DNA of 64,000 nt from Hyphomicrobiales bacterium. Lineage in GTDB: Bacteria > Pseudomonadota > Alphaproteobacteria > Rhizobiales > Methyloligellaceae. This document shows, piece after piece, positions 36,325 through 46,444 of the stretch. The DNA is taken from assembly GCA_021775555.1 (NCBI GenBank), contig JAJFHP010000041.1:62001-126000 (forward strand), in the 5' to 3' direction. Within the stretch, counting starts at the first letter, position 1. Each line of letters begins with the position of its first letter. The notes under the pieces are model-generated. The model had not been told where the DNA came from, ran no database searches, and saw only the letters and a program-made list of their open reading frames with translations. The position numbers were made by a program, and so were the translations under genes.

Positions 36325-37428
36325 TCACGGCAAAACGCACCCATTTTCCACAGTGTAAGCCTGCGCCTGTCCGCCCCACCAATCAAAGTGATTTGCATCG
36401 GTTCCGGTCATCCACGCTTGGGCCTCAAGACGCTGTAATTCGCCAAAAAGTCCTGCCCGGCGCTGCTCGTCGAGATGGGCCACGATTTCATCAAGAAGGA
36501 TCAGCGGCGCAAGGCCATTGCTTTGCTGTTTCACTAATCTGGAGTGGGCCAGAACAAGGCCAATCAGGAGCGCTTTTTGCTCTCCGGTCGAGCAGCTGCG
36601 CGCAGGCGCTGATTTCGGCCCATGCCCGACAACCAGGTCCGAGCGGTGCGGTCCTTCCAACGTGCGTTTGGCCGCCCTGTCGCGATCACGCGAGCGTCCA
36701 AGCATTTCGCGGTAGGCATCTTCGGTATCCACGGCAGGCTCACTCAGCAAACGCTGCTCCAGCACGCCTTCCAGTGCCATTACTGCCCATGGGAAAGCGG
36801 TTGCCTGGCGCTCCTCATCCACGTCCCCGCCAAGTCTTGCAACCGTATCCAGCCGGGCTGCAGCCATGGCCACGCCGGTTTCCGCCATCTGGGTTTCCAG
36901 GCCTTCGAACTGGGTGGCAGACATCTCGCCATTTTCCAGCAGGCGGTTGCGCTGGCGCATGGCGCGCTCAAAGCGTGAAACACAAGACCGGTAACCCGGA
37001 TCAAGACTTTGGATGAGCTTATCCAGAAACTGGCGGCGATCACCGGCAGGGCCGGTGAAAAGCCCATCCATGGAAGGCGTGAGCCACACGGCACGCACAT
37101 AGTCGCCAAGCACATTTGTCCCGCGTGCATTCTCACCATCGATACGCACGCTTCGCGTGGTAGTTTCTTCATTGTCGGCAAAGCCGGTTCCGACCTCCAC
37201 CTCGCCACTGGCACCATGCAACCGAGCATTTACAGCCCAGCCGCCAGTGGCTCCGCGGCGTATCATCTCCGCGAATTGCGCGCGACCCAGCCCCCGGCCT
37301 GGCGTCAGCAGGGACACAGCTTCAAGCAGGTTGGTTTTGCCCGCACCATTTGCCCCGGTCAGCACGACGGGGCGCGCATCGAGATCAAGGGTGAGTGTTT
37401 CGTAATTTCGAAAGTCCGTTGCCCGCAC
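36325..37428 (-). CDS. recF: DNA replication and repair protein RecF
   Basis: A 367-residue SMC-like ATPase that loads RecA on gapped DNA. The Walker A motif GANGAGKTN is near residues 24-32, the ABC signature is CSTGEQKALLIG near 280 and LLDEIVAHLD is Walker B. The annotated start is GTG at 37428, but the family usually has about ten residues before TDFRNYETL (the frame LWIER upstream looks related), and no ATG, GTG or TTG occurs between 37428 and the upstream stop. So a non-canonical start, for example CTG, cannot be excluded. It follows dnaN by 94 bases. Confidence 0.92.
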   Translation of the reverse strand: MRATDFRNYETLTLDLDARPVVLTGANGAGKTNLLEAVSLLTPGRGLGRAQFAEMIRRGATGGWAVNARLHGASGEVEVGTGFADNEETTTRSVRIDGENARGTNVLGDYVRAVWLTPSMDGLFTGPAGDRRQFLDKLIQSLDPGYRSCVSRFERAMRQRNRLLENGEMSATQFEGLETQMAETGVAMAAARLDTVARLGGDVDEERQATAFPWAVMALEGVLEQRLLSEPAVDTEDAYREMLGRSRDRDRAAKRTLEGPHRSDLVVGHGPKSAPARSCSTGEQKALLIGLVLAHSRLVKQQSNGLAPLILLDEIVAHLDEQRRAGLFGELQRLEAQAWMTGTDANHFDWWGGQAQAYTVENGCVLP

Positions 37429-37522
37429 GCGCTCGATCCACAGACGATGCGGCTGATCAGCCGATAATTCAGGATCGGCCTGGGAAGATCTGGCGGTTGG
37501 GGGCGGGCCCAGAAGTCAAACC

Positions 37523-38641
37523 CTAGACGCGCATGGGCATCAGCACATAGAGCGCGGATGCATCTTCATCGTCGCGCACCATGGTCGGGGAGCCGGGATC
37601 AGAAAGCAGAAGTTTCACATTGTCGCTTTCGAGCTGACCTGAAATATCGAGCAGGTAACGGGCGTTGAAACCGATCTCGAGTTCATCGGAGCTATAGTCA
37701 GCCTTGAGCTCTTCCGTGGCACTGCCGCTGTCAGGATTGTTGACGGACAGGGTAAGTTTTCCATCCCCCAATTTCAGTTTGACTGCGCGGCCCTTGTCGC
37801 TTGAGAGCGTTGACACCCGGTCGACTGCATGGGCGAACTCCGCATTGGAGACACTCAGAACCTTGTCGTTGCCCTCCGGGATGACACGGCCATAGTCGGG
37901 GAACGTGCCGTCTATTAGCTGCGAAGTAAGGACCACATCGCCAATGACGAAACGGATCTTGGTGTCGGAAAGCTCAACTTTCACCGACGTGTCCTTGTCT
38001 TCGATCAGCTTGTGGACCTCCGAAACAGTCTTGCGCGGAACGATAATGCCGGGCATGCCAGCCGCACCCTTCGGCAGAGCCATATCAATTTGCGCCAGAC
38101 GATGGCCGTCAGTGGCCACTGCCCTCAATATTTCCTTGCCCTCGTTTTCAGCGGCGTGAAGGTAAATCCCGTTCAGATAATACCGCGTCTCTTCGCTGGA
38201 GATGGCAAAACGCGTCTTGTCGAACATCTTTTTCAAATCAGTGGCCGGAATTTCGAAGGCGTGGCTCATTTCACCAGCGCTCAGATTCGGAAAATCATCT
38301 GGCGGGAGAACCTGGAGCGTGAACTTGGCCGGCCCGGATGTGAGCGCCATGCGCCCCTCGTCCGGCCCCAGCGACAGCTCGACCTGGGAACCATCGGCAA
38401 GCTTGCGAACGATGTCGTGGATCATATGAGCAGAAACGGTGGTTGCACCATCTGTCGACACATCGGCGGGAGCAGACTCTACAACCTCGATATCGAGATC
38501 GGTCGCCGTAAATTTCACGGCCTTGCTCTTCGCTGCGATCAGCACATTTGAAAGGATGGGGATCGTATTGCGGCGCTCTACCACGCTGGCCACATGGGCA
38601 AGAGCCTTGAGCAACTCGTTTCTTTCTATAATCAACCGCAT
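37523..38641 (-). CDS. dnaN: DNA polymerase III subunit beta (sliding clamp)
   Basis: A 372-residue ring-forming clamp, three domains of the DNA-clamp fold. It begins MRLIIERNELLKALAHVASVVERRNTIPILSNVLI, the typical start, and ends ALYVLMPMRV with the usual hydrophobic tail (LMPMRL-like) that contributes the peptide-binding pocket. Length is normal. Start ATG at 38641, 212 bases after the dnaA stop on the same strand. Confidence 0.97.
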   Translation of the reverse strand: MRLIIERNELLKALAHVASVVERRNTIPILSNVLIAAKSKAVKFTATDLDIEVVESAPADVSTDGATTVSAHMIHDIVRKLADGSQVELSLGPDEGRMALTSGPAKFTLQVLPPDDFPNLSAGEMSHAFEIPATDLKKMFDKTRFAISSEETRYYLNGIYLHAAENEGKEILRAVATDGHRLAQIDMALPKGAAGMPGIIVPRKTVSEVHKLIEDKDTSVKVELSDTKIRFVIGDVVLTSQLIDGTFPDYGRVIPEGNDKVLSVSNAEFAHAVDRVSTLSSDKGRAVKLKLGDGKLTLSVNNPDSGSATEELKADYSSDELEIGFNARYLLDISGQLESDNVKLLLSDPGSPTMVRDDEDASALYVLMPMRV

Positions 38642-38853
38642 GAACTGACGTTTCCTGTTACGCGCGAGCCCCTAGCCGGTTAGGCCGCCTGTGATTGTTT
38701 TGTCCGATCCTTAAAGCATGAACCCCGGACGTGGCAAAAGGCGTATTTTTGAACAGCGCGAAAATGACTCAATCCCCTTAGGGACAAGGGAAGCGCGGGC
38801 GTGAGGTTTTGGCAAGGCCTGCGCTCTGAGCCGAGTGCTGAATCATGTCGCGG

Positions 38854-40395
38854 TCAGTCCCGCAACAACCGCTTCAGGAGATCGACCTCCTCCTTGAGCG
38901 AGGTATCATCCGCCATCAACTGTTCCACCTTGCGGATTGCATGAAGCACCGTCGTATGGTCGCGATTGCCAAATCTGCGTCCAATTTCGGGCAGGGAACG
39001 GGAAGTCAGGTTCTTGGCGAGATACATCCCGATCTGTCTCGGGCGCACGATCGAGCGGTTGCGACGGTTAGACAGCAGGTCGGATCGGTTAACGCCAAAA
39101 TGTTTAGTGACCATTTTCAAGATGTCATCGATCTTGATGCGCCTGGGCTCTGCTGAACTCATCAAATCGCGCACGATGAATTCGGCGCGCTCCACGGTAA
39201 TCGGTTCGGCAGTCAGCCTGTAGGCGGCACGCACGCGAATGATTGCGCCCTCAAGTTCGCGCCCGCCTTCGGTGAGCCGGTTGGCGAGGAAATCGAGAAC
39301 CGCATCTGGCACAATAAAATTATTGTCTTCGCGTTTTTCCACCGCCACGCATTTCTCCAGGATTTTCTGGCGAAGTTCCAGATCCATCGGGGCCACCTCG
39401 GCCACCAGACCACCAGCGAGGCGTGAGCGCATACGTGCATCGAGACGCTCAAGCTTGGACGGCGCCCGGTCGGCGGCCACCACGACCTGCCGGCCACTAT
39501 CGATGAGTGCATTCAGTGCGTGACAAAATTCCTGTTGAATAATAGGCCCTTGCAGGAACTCCATATCATCGATGAGTAGAATATCGATGCCGCGCAAGCT
39601 CTCCTTGAATGCCACGGCAGCGCGTGTTTTGAGTGCCTGAACAAAACGCGACATGAACCATTCCGCCGTCAGGTAAAGCACCCGGGCATGCGGCTGGCGA
39701 AACCGCGCCTGCCAAGCGATCGCATTCAACAGGTGGGTTTTGCCATGCCCCACCGAGCCGTGAATAAACAAAGGATTGTAGCGTAGCTGCGACTGGCCCA
39801 CGCTGTCGGCAACCTCCTTGGCCGCGGCATGCACCAAGCGGTTGGAAGAGCCAATGACAAAGCCATCGAAATTGAGTTGCCGATCGAGGGGCGAGCCCTC
39901 AAATCCTTCATAGCCGGTGGCATTGCTTGCAGAAGACGTTTCCATGCCCGCGCGTTTGCCGGCAAAGGCGATGGTTTGGGGATTGAATTCACCACCCGTT
40001 GCCTCTTTCGATGAAGAGATTTCATTGGAATCATGGGGTTGCCGGACCCGGAATTCTAGGTGCTCGACGCCGCTGAATTCCTCGCCGCAGCAACGCAGCA
40101 AGCGATCATTATAATGTGACAGGAGCCATTTTCTCAAAAATGGCGTGGGGACCGAAAAATGTACCGTTTGTCCCTTGATAGCTTCAAGTTCGACACGCCC
40201 AAACCAGCTTTTGAAAATGTCATCGCCAAGTTCGGCGCGCAAACGGCTCCTTGTTCTTTCCCATTTTTTTTGAAGGGTTTTCGGATCTTGTTCTTTGTTT
40301 TTCTTGTCCACCTTTGCGCCCCGCAAATTTTCGTGTCCCGAAGGACCCTTGCCCCATTTACCAACGCCCAATAGTTTTGCGCGCAGGCCAGTCAT
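38854..40395 (-). CDS. dnaA: Chromosomal replication initiator protein DnaA
   Basis: A 513-residue AAA+ initiator. Domain I (WERTRSRLRAELGDDIFKSWF) begins near residue 45, Walker A is GSVGHGKTH (about 210-218), Walker B LLIDDMEFLQG follows and the DnaA signature GRRFGNRDHTTVLHA lies in the C-terminal HTH. The ATG at 40395 is used; the first 28 residues are basic and could be absent if GTG at 40311 is the real start. It precedes dnaN, recF and gyrB on the same strand, and follows a rhodanese gene. No run of DnaA boxes was found upstream. Confidence 0.96.
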   Translation of the reverse strand: MTGLRAKLLGVGKWGKGPSGHENLRGAKVDKKNKEQDPKTLQKKWERTRSRLRAELGDDIFKSWFGRVELEAIKGQTVHFSVPTPFLRKWLLSHYNDRLLRCCGEEFSGVEHLEFRVRQPHDSNEISSSKEATGGEFNPQTIAFAGKRAGMETSSASNATGYEGFEGSPLDRQLNFDGFVIGSSNRLVHAAAKEVADSVGQSQLRYNPLFIHGSVGHGKTHLLNAIAWQARFRQPHARVLYLTAEWFMSRFVQALKTRAAVAFKESLRGIDILLIDDMEFLQGPIIQQEFCHALNALIDSGRQVVVAADRAPSKLERLDARMRSRLAGGLVAEVAPMDLELRQKILEKCVAVEKREDNNFIVPDAVLDFLANRLTEGGRELEGAIIRVRAAYRLTAEPITVERAEFIVRDLMSSAEPRRIKIDDILKMVTKHFGVNRSDLLSNRRNRSIVRPRQIGMYLAKNLTSRSLPEIGRRFGNRDHTTVLHAIRKVEQLMADDTSLKEEVDLLKRLLRD

Positions 40396-40518
40396 TAACT
40401 GTCACCAAACCTGCTTTTAAAGCGTGGTGACATCCGTCCGGTTCCCGCAATCACGGGCCTGGACGCAGCATTGAATTTTCGGACTGCTTAAAAGAGTCCG
40501 CCGTTGTTCAGGTCCGGC

Positions 40519-40980
40519 TTATTGCTGGACCCAAGGAAGTCCGGCAGCTTTCCAGCCTGCGACAAGACCCCGGTGCGTTTCGCTGTCAGGCGGGCCTTCA
40601 AACCCGCCTGCAACATTGTGACACGCACGGTATCCCACCGCTGCCATCGCCTCCCCAGAATGGAGGCTCCGCTGCCCCGAACGGCAGATGAAGAAAAGTT
40701 CAGTATCCTTGCCTGCCCCGTATGCGGCAAGCTCGGACTCCAACTGGCTGGTAAAGGTTGGGCTGACCTGGCCTTCCGGGAAAGTCTGCCACTCCAAAAG
40801 AAGTAACTGCTTGCCCAGAGATGAAAGATCCGGAACTCCCACGAAAGTCCATTCTGCCTGCGTTCGCACGTCGATCAGAACTGAACCCGGATCTCCTTTA
40901 AGTCGCTCCCAAGCTTCCTTTACGTCGACGTCATCCACCTTGGAGTGGGCGACACCGGCCTGCTCGTTGTTTTCAGTCAC
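40519..40980 (-). CDS. Rhodanese-like domain protein
   Basis: A 153-residue single rhodanese domain with the sulfur-carrying active loop CRSGQRS (Cys near residue 99), preceded by DVRTQAEWTFVGVP, the conserved substrate-site segment. It may shuttle sulfane sulfur. Start ATG at 40980. It lies between the dnaA cluster and rpsT on the same strand; a 123-base gap separates it from dnaA. No direct functional partner is evident. Confidence 0.9.
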   Translation of the reverse strand: MTENNEQAGVAHSKVDDVDVKEAWERLKGDPGSVLIDVRTQAEWTFVGVPDLSSLGKQLLLLEWQTFPEGQVSPTFTSQLESELAAYGAGKDTELFFICRSGQRSLHSGEAMAAVGYRACHNVAGGFEGPPDSETHRGLVAGWKAAGLPWVQQ

Positions 40981-41630
40981 GATGAGCCTGTGTTCGAATA
41001 TTCATGAACAAATGCTCCCATGAATTGCCGCGCACGATCTACCCCACATATGAGCGCGAACACGCTTCCACATGATACGGTCCCTACCAATTAACTCGTG
41101 AAATGACTAAACAAACAAACGTTGGTAGCGGCCCTCGGACTGAGAAACACTCTACGCAATACAATACTATACTAATGCTTGGCAGGCGCCAGCGAATACT
41201 GAACTATACTTGATATGGAGGGGATCAACCCCGTTCGGATGACTATTTGATAGCACAGCCAGAGCGAGAGACGCAATAGCAATCGCGTGCGTAAACGGCG
41301 GAATTTGGGTTTTTTTGCCGCAGTGGAACGCACTCTCAATAGGCCGGAGCGCTTCGATCTCAAGCAACTGAGATTCAAGCTTGAATCCCAAAACGAAACA
41401 TAAATTGCATGGTTCAGCCCCGGTTGCCTGGCGCGTCCGGTAGGCGGGATTCCGCCCATTCAGACGCCGCGCACAGGCCCGAGGGCACCTAAACTAAATC
41501 ATTGAATCTAAGCAAATTTGAACCGCAACCCGGGCGTCAAAAGACGACCAGACCAGGGAACTGCCCACGGGCTGTTACCTTACTGCCACAGGTTCAAAAA
41601 ATAATTGTAATTTGGGGCGCGCGCCGCGAC
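40981..41630. other. 650-base gene-free stretch between rhodanese and rpsT
   Basis: The largest gene-free part of the window. Composition is locally AT-rich near 41090-41210. The small open frames lack a ribosome binding site or protein-like composition. A weak hairpin (GGCGG 41443-41447 with CCGCC 41452-41456) is present. No DnaA boxes, RNA gene or known riboswitch was recognised. Confidence 0.5.
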
Positions 41631-41897
41631 TCAGGCGCTCATTGCCTTGATACGGGCGGACAGGCGCGACAACCGCCGAGATGCTGTATTCTTTGGTAGC
41701 ACCCGTTGCTGGGCCGACCGCATGACCTCAGGCTGGGCCTTTACGAAAGCTTCCTGTGCGGCTTTCTGATCGCCTGCGGTAATCGCCTCTTCGACACGGC
41801 GCACAAATGTCCGCATCCTTGTACGCCGCGACTTGTTGACTTCCGTACGCCGTGCAATTTTGCGCACTGATTTTTTCGCGGATCTTGTATTCGCCAT
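41631..41897 (-). CDS. rpsT: 30S ribosomal protein S20
   Basis: An 88-residue basic ribosomal protein that binds 16S rRNA. The start [31 protein letters not shown] and the AVSAMS-like C-terminus fit S20. ATG at 41897. It lies next to the dnaA cluster, a typical alphaproteobacterial order, and is 170 bases downstream of the enoyl-CoA hydratase gene on the same strand. Confidence 0.97.
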   Translation of the reverse strand: MANTRSAKKSVRKIARRTEVNKSRRTRMRTFVRRVEEAITAGDQKAAQEAFVKAQPEVMRSAQQRVLPKNTASRRLSRLSARIKAMSA

Positions 41898-42067
41898 CGT
41901 TTCAATAACCTTGTTTTGAGAAGCTTAGCCCATCCGCCCGTCTGGCGGTGAATTGCCGGATGAATATCACCAGCGGGGCTCATTTGCGACCTGTATAGTA
42001 CCGTGCCCTAACCCCGTCAACATGCCCGTAATGCAGCCCGGCGATGCATTGGTGAGCGCCCTGCCCG

Positions 42068-42841
42068 CTACTCGTCTTTCCAGCTGGCGGAACGCTTGTC
42101 GATAAAAGCCTGCATGCCTTCCTTTTGATCTGTCATTGCAAACATCGAATGGAACAGCCGACGCTCAAAATGGATGCCCTCTGAGAGAGTTGTTTCATAA
42201 GCCCGTTCGACCGCCTCTTTCGCCATGTAAACAGCGGGCCGGGAGAAGTTGGCAATTTTATCGCCGGTTTTCAGGGCCTCCTCAAGGAGCTTGTTTGCCG
42301 GCACAACGCGGCTCACCAGCCCCGAACGCTCGGCCTCTTCCGCATCCATAAAACGCCCGGTCAGGCACATCTCCATGGCTTTTGATTTGCCAACCAGCCT
42401 CGTCAGGCGCTGGGTACCCCCCGCGCCGGGAATGATGCCAAGATTGATTTCAGGCTGGCCGAACACAGCCGTGTCGGCGGCGATAATGAAATCGCACATC
42501 ATGGCGAGCTCGCACCCGCCGCCAAGTGCATAGCCCGCAACAGCGGCGATGACCGGGATGCGGCAGCGCGTCACCCGCTCCCACTCATGGAGGAACTCTT
42601 CCTTGTAGGCCTCCATATAGGTCTTGGACTGCATTTCCTTGATATCAGCCCCGGCGGCAAAGGCTTTTTCGCTACCGGTTATGACAACGCAGCCAACCTT
42701 TTTGTCGGCCTCGAATTTGTCGAGGGCCTTGCCCATTTCCGCGTTCATCTGGGTATTGAGTGCGTTCAGCGCGTCCGGGCGATTGAGGGTGATCAGACCC
42801 ACTTTGCCCTTCTTCTCTACCGTGATTGTTTCATACGCCAT
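42068..42841 (-). CDS. Enoyl-CoA hydratase
   Basis: A 257-residue crotonase-fold enzyme hydrating 2-enoyl-CoA in beta-oxidation. The oxyanion-hole segment AAGADIKEM and the two catalytic Glu regions ([12 protein letters not shown] and [17 protein letters not shown]) are intact. ATG at 42841 has AGGAG seven bases upstream and corresponds to the normal family start; the frame open to 42997 is not used. Lies between mutM and rpsT on the same strand, a conserved alphaproteobacterial order. Confidence 0.95.
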   Translation of the reverse strand: MAYETITVEKKGKVGLITLNRPDALNALNTQMNAEMGKALDKFEADKKVGCVVITGSEKAFAAGADIKEMQSKTYMEAYKEEFLHEWERVTRCRIPVIAAVAGYALGGGCELAMMCDFIIAADTAVFGQPEINLGIIPGAGGTQRLTRLVGKSKAMEMCLTGRFMDAEEAERSGLVSRVVPANKLLEEALKTGDKIANFSRPAVYMAKEAVERAYETTLSEGIHFERRLFHSMFAMTDQKEGMQAFIDKRSASWKDE

Positions 42842-42909
42842 GTGAACTCCTGTGAAAAAAGTCGTGGTCACAAAAATCTTGAATTGAAAATAAACTTCGG
42901 AACCCGGCC

Positions 42910-43794
42910 TTATCGCTGGCACTTTGGGCAGTAGAAGGTGGATCGTCCCCCCTGAACAATGCGCCGGATAGTCCCCCCGCATCCAGCGCGGGCGCACTCT
43001 AGCCCCTCCCGGCCATAGACCGCAAACGAATGCTGGAAATATCCCAAATCCCCTTCCGGCGCATGGTAATCGCGCAAAGTAGACCCGCCCGCTTCAATGG
43101 CATCTTCAAGCACGGCCTTGATCTCGGGCACCAGCTTCTCAACGCGCTGCGAGGGTGCACCGGAGGCCAGTGCGAGCGCACCGGCAGCGCGCTTCGGCGA
43201 CAGCCCGGCACGATACAGCACTTCGCAGACATATATATTGCCAAGGCCGGCAACAATGCGCTGATCGAGTAGTGCTGCCTTGAGGCTGGTTTTTTTGCCC
43301 ACGCATCGCGCCGCCAGATAAGCGGGCGACAAGACTTCTCCCAGTGGCTCCACGCCCAAATTCCTGATGAGCTTGTGATTTTCAAGTTCATCCGCATCCA
43401 CCAGAATCATGAACCCGAAACGCCGCGCGTCATTATAGATGATGGTGGTGCCATTGCTCATGAAAAAGACCACATGGTCGTGGCGGCTTGTGTTCCCTGC
43501 CTCATTGAGAAACTCACCAGGTCTTTGTGCATTTGCGCCGGGACGCTGGATGACAAAGCGCCCGCTCATGCCCAGATGCATGATGAGCACCTCTCCGCCT
43601 TCCAGGTTAGCGAGCAAATATTTCGCCCGTCTGCCCAGCGAGAGTATGCGCTGGCCTGTCAGCCTCTCGGTGAAGCGCTCGGGGAATGCAAACCGCAAAT
43701 TTGCACGACGCTGTTCGACGCGGTCGAAATGCGCATCAACCAGAACTGGCTCCAGACCCCGGCGCACGGTTTCGACTTCGGGTAATTCGGGCAT
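42910..43794 (-). CDS. mutM: Formamidopyrimidine-DNA glycosylase
   Basis: A 294-residue base-excision repair enzyme removing 8-oxoguanine. The N-terminal PELPEVE catalytic start, the central HMLGMSG-type strand ([11 protein letters not shown]) and the C-terminal zinc finger ([13 protein letters not shown] ... CPKCQR) are complete. ATG at 43794. The gene is divergent from ubiE with 90 bases between starts, and upstream of the enoyl-CoA hydratase on the same strand. Confidence 0.96.
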   Translation of the reverse strand: MPELPEVETVRRGLEPVLVDAHFDRVEQRRANLRFAFPERFTERLTGQRILSLGRRAKYLLANLEGGEVLIMHLGMSGRFVIQRPGANAQRPGEFLNEAGNTSRHDHVVFFMSNGTTIIYNDARRFGFMILVDADELENHKLIRNLGVEPLGEVLSPAYLAARCVGKKTSLKAALLDQRIVAGLGNIYVCEVLYRAGLSPKRAAGALALASGAPSQRVEKLVPEIKAVLEDAIEAGGSTLRDYHAPEGDLGYFQHSFAVYGREGLECARAGCGGTIRRIVQGGRSTFYCPKCQR

Positions 43795-43884
43795 GGGCGT
43801 TGACTGGAACAGAATTGTTAATGAGCGTTAAGGCTGAGCGGCGCGACCATAGCGCGGAAACCGGGCCTGCGCTATTGTTGGCCC

Positions 43885-44664
43885 ATGCCAGACAGAACAA
43901 CACAAGACAAGACAGGCGGATCGGGGGAGCAATTCGGCTTCATGCCCGTTGGCAAGGGTGAGCGCCAGGGGCTGGTGAACCAGGTGTTTGCCCGCGTCGC
44001 CTCGCGCTATGACCTGATGAACGATCTTATGTCGGGCGGCCTGCACAGGCTGTGGAAGGACGACATGATCTCATGGCTTGCGCCGCCAAAAACCGCAAAC
44101 GCATTTCACTTGGTGGATGTCGCCGGGGGCACAGGAGACATCACGCAACGTTTTTTAAAAAAAGCCGGGCCCGGCGCCAGCTGCACCTTGTGCGATATTT
44201 CCGCTGAGATGCTGGGCGTGGCGAAGCAGCGCTTCGCCGCAATTCCTGCCGAACAGCTGCAGATCGTCCTTGGCAATGCGCAGGACTTGCCGCTGCCTGA
44301 CAAATGTGCAGATGCTTATACGATCGCTTTTGGGATCCGCAACGTGACCCATATCAACCGCGCTCTGGATGAGGCCTTCCGCGTGCTCAAGCCGGGCGGT
44401 CGGTTCCTGTGCCTTGAATTTTCCCACGTGGATGTGCCGCTGCTGGACAGCCTGTATGAGCAATATTCCAGCAAGGCTATTCCAGCACTAGGCGGCATGG
44501 TCGCGGGCGACAGGGACTCATATCAATATCTGGTCGAGAGCATTCGCAAATTTCCGGACCAGGACACCTTCGCCACGATGGTAGGGGATGCGGGTTTTGA
44601 GCAGGTGCGCTACCGCAACCTCACAGGCGGTATAGCTGCGCTCCATTCCGGGTGGAAACTTTAG
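43885..44664 (+). CDS. ubiE: Demethylubiquinone/demethylmenaquinone methyltransferase
   Basis: A 259-residue SAM-dependent C-methyltransferase of ubiquinone synthesis. The conserved [29 protein letters not shown], the SAM motif [12 protein letters not shown] and [32 protein letters not shown] are all present. Start ATG at 43885. It is followed 4 bases later by ubiB, so the two form an operon that supports the quinone pool used by the oxidase and the RegB sensor. Confidence 0.97.
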   Translation: MPDRTTQDKTGGSGEQFGFMPVGKGERQGLVNQVFARVASRYDLMNDLMSGGLHRLWKDDMISWLAPPKTANAFHLVDVAGGTGDITQRFLKKAGPGASCTLCDISAEMLGVAKQRFAAIPAEQLQIVLGNAQDLPLPDKCADAYTIAFGIRNVTHINRALDEAFRVLKPGGRFLCLEFSHVDVPLLDSLYEQYSSKAIPALGGMVAGDRDSYQYLVESIRKFPDQDTFATMVGDAGFEQVRYRNLTGGIAALHSGWKL

Positions 44665-44668
44665 GATT

Positions 44669-46249
44669 ATGTTCAGGACGATCCTCAATATGGCCCGTCT
44701 GGCCCGTGCGGGATTCACGGTGTTGCGCCATGGCGCGCGGGTCGTGCCCGAAGACGCCAACCTGCCCGAAGCAGTTCAGATGTTTGCACGCCTCACCGCC
44801 CCCTTGCGCAGGCGCGCCAAAGCGAAAGGCAATGAGCAAAAACTTTCCGCAGCACTCACCGCGCTCGGGCCGAGCTACATCAAGCTTGGGCAGTTTCTCG
44901 CAACCCGGGACGATGTTGTTGGCCGGGAGATTGCAAGCGACCTGGCACAGCTCCAGGACAAGCTGCCCCCCTTTTCCATGAGCGAAGCCAAGCGCGCGAT
45001 AAGGGACGCTCTGGGTGAGCCGGTTGAAACGCTCTATGAGGACTTCAGCGAGCCGGTGGCCGCAGCCTCGATCGCACAGGTGCATAAGGCGAGCATTCGC
45101 GAGAAAGACGGCAGCCTCAAGAGCGTTGCCGTAAAAGTACTCAGACCGCGTGTCGAGAGCCGTTTTAACAAGGATCTCGAGAGCTATTATTTCGCCGCGC
45201 GCCTGATAGAGCGTTTGCACCCGCCAACACGCCGCCTGCGCCCCTTTGCCGTGGTCGATACGCTGGCCAAGTCGGTCGCCGTCGAGATGGATTTGCGAAT
45301 GGAAGCTGCCGCCATATCCGAGATGGCGGAAAACACCGCGGAAGATGATGATTTCCGCGTGCCCGGCATAGACTGGTCGCGCAACGCGCGCCGGGTGCTG
45401 ACGCTGGAATGGATTGACGGCATCCCTTTGTCGGATCACGAAGCGCTCCGCGCTCAGGGCCACGATCTTAAAAAGCTTGGCACCACCTTGATGCAGTCCT
45501 TTCTTCGCCATGCCATGCGCGATGGTTTTTTCCATGCCGACATGCATCCGGGCAACCTGTTCGTAGACAAGGAGGGGTGCATTGTCGCCGTCGACTTCGG
45601 CATCATGGGGCGTCTGAAGCCACGCGAGCGGCGTTTTCTCGCTGAAATCCTGCACGGCTTCATCAATCGCGATTATACCCGCGTGTCGGAGGTTCATTTC
45701 GAGGCCGGCTACATCCCGCGCACCCAATCGGTGGCGATGTTCGCGCAAGCACTCCGCGCAATTGGTGAGCCACTGATGGACAGAACAGCGGAAGAAATTT
45801 CCATGGCGCAGCTGCTCGGCCAACTGCTGCAATATACAGAAGTCTTCGACATGGAGACCCAGCCGCAACTCCTGATGCTTCAGAAGACCATGGTGGTGGT
45901 CGAAGGTGTCGCGCGCATGCTCGATCCGCAGCTCAATATGTGGACGTCATCGGAACCTGTGGTGAAGGAATGGATGGAGAAAAATCTAGGCGTCGAGGGC
46001 AAGCTCCAGGACGCAGCCGAAGGTGCCGGGCAGGTTAGCCATTTCGTCGCTGAAATCCCCAAGCTTCTGGGCCAGGCGGAAATGGCGGCGGAAGCCTTCG
46101 CCGACATGGCCCATGACGGCATCAGGCTCGATCAGACCAGCATCAACCGGCTGGCGGATGAGCAGGCGAGACGCGACCGTGGCGGACGCTGGGCGCTCTG
46201 GATTGGCGCGCTGTCGCTGGCGGCCATTGCGGCAAATATGATTTTCTAG
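44669..46249 (+). CDS. ubiB: Ubiquinone biosynthesis protein UbiB (ABC1/ADCK family)
   Basis: A 526-residue kinase-like ATPase needed for ubiquinone synthesis. The KXGQ signature of the family (YIKLGQFLATRDD, about residues 71-83), the ATP-binding lysine region with VAVKVLRP and the HADMHPGNLFV and VDFGIMGRL catalytic segments are visible, and the C-terminus ends in one hydrophobic helix (ALWIGALSLAAIAANMIF). Start ATG at 44669, directly behind ubiE. Confidence 0.96.
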   Translation: MFRTILNMARLARAGFTVLRHGARVVPEDANLPEAVQMFARLTAPLRRRAKAKGNEQKLSAALTALGPSYIKLGQFLATRDDVVGREIASDLAQLQDKLPPFSMSEAKRAIRDALGEPVETLYEDFSEPVAAASIAQVHKASIREKDGSLKSVAVKVLRPRVESRFNKDLESYYFAARLIERLHPPTRRLRPFAVVDTLAKSVAVEMDLRMEAAAISEMAENTAEDDDFRVPGIDWSRNARRVLTLEWIDGIPLSDHEALRAQGHDLKKLGTTLMQSFLRHAMRDGFFHADMHPGNLFVDKEGCIVAVDFGIMGRLKPRERRFLAEILHGFINRDYTRVSEVHFEAGYIPRTQSVAMFAQALRAIGEPLMDRTAEEISMAQLLGQLLQYTEVFDMETQPQLLMLQKTMVVVEGVARMLDPQLNMWTSSEPVVKEWMEKNLGVEGKLQDAAEGAGQVSHFVAEIPKLLGQAEMAAEAFADMAHDGIRLDQTSINRLADEQARRDRGGRWALWIGALSLAAIAANMIF

Positions 46250-46444
46250 GGCTTGATTTAATACTCCCCCCGCTTTTTGCCCGCGCCGTCCGCTCGGGCC
46301 ACGTTGATGCAAGTCAATGCTGACCCCGCCATTACTGTGGTCAGGTGTCACGCATGGTCGGCAAACCGGTTCCCGGCATCATTTGAATGCCCGCCCTGAA
46401 CCAGTTCCCGACACTCCCAAATTGACACCATGGAGGATTGAACA

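Noticed and set aside
36346-36356. TTTTCCACA near the recF start side as DnaA box
   Set aside because: Single imperfect match inside a short recF/gyrB spacer.
41167-41459. Small open frames in the gene-free stretch before rpsT
   Set aside because: No ribosome binding site, no protein-like composition and no family resemblance.
40396-41630. Possible replication origin next to dnaA
   Set aside because: No run of TTATCCACA-type DnaA boxes was found upstream of dnaA or between dnaA and dnaN. In many alphaproteobacteria the origin is near hemE instead. GC-skew over the chromosome would decide.
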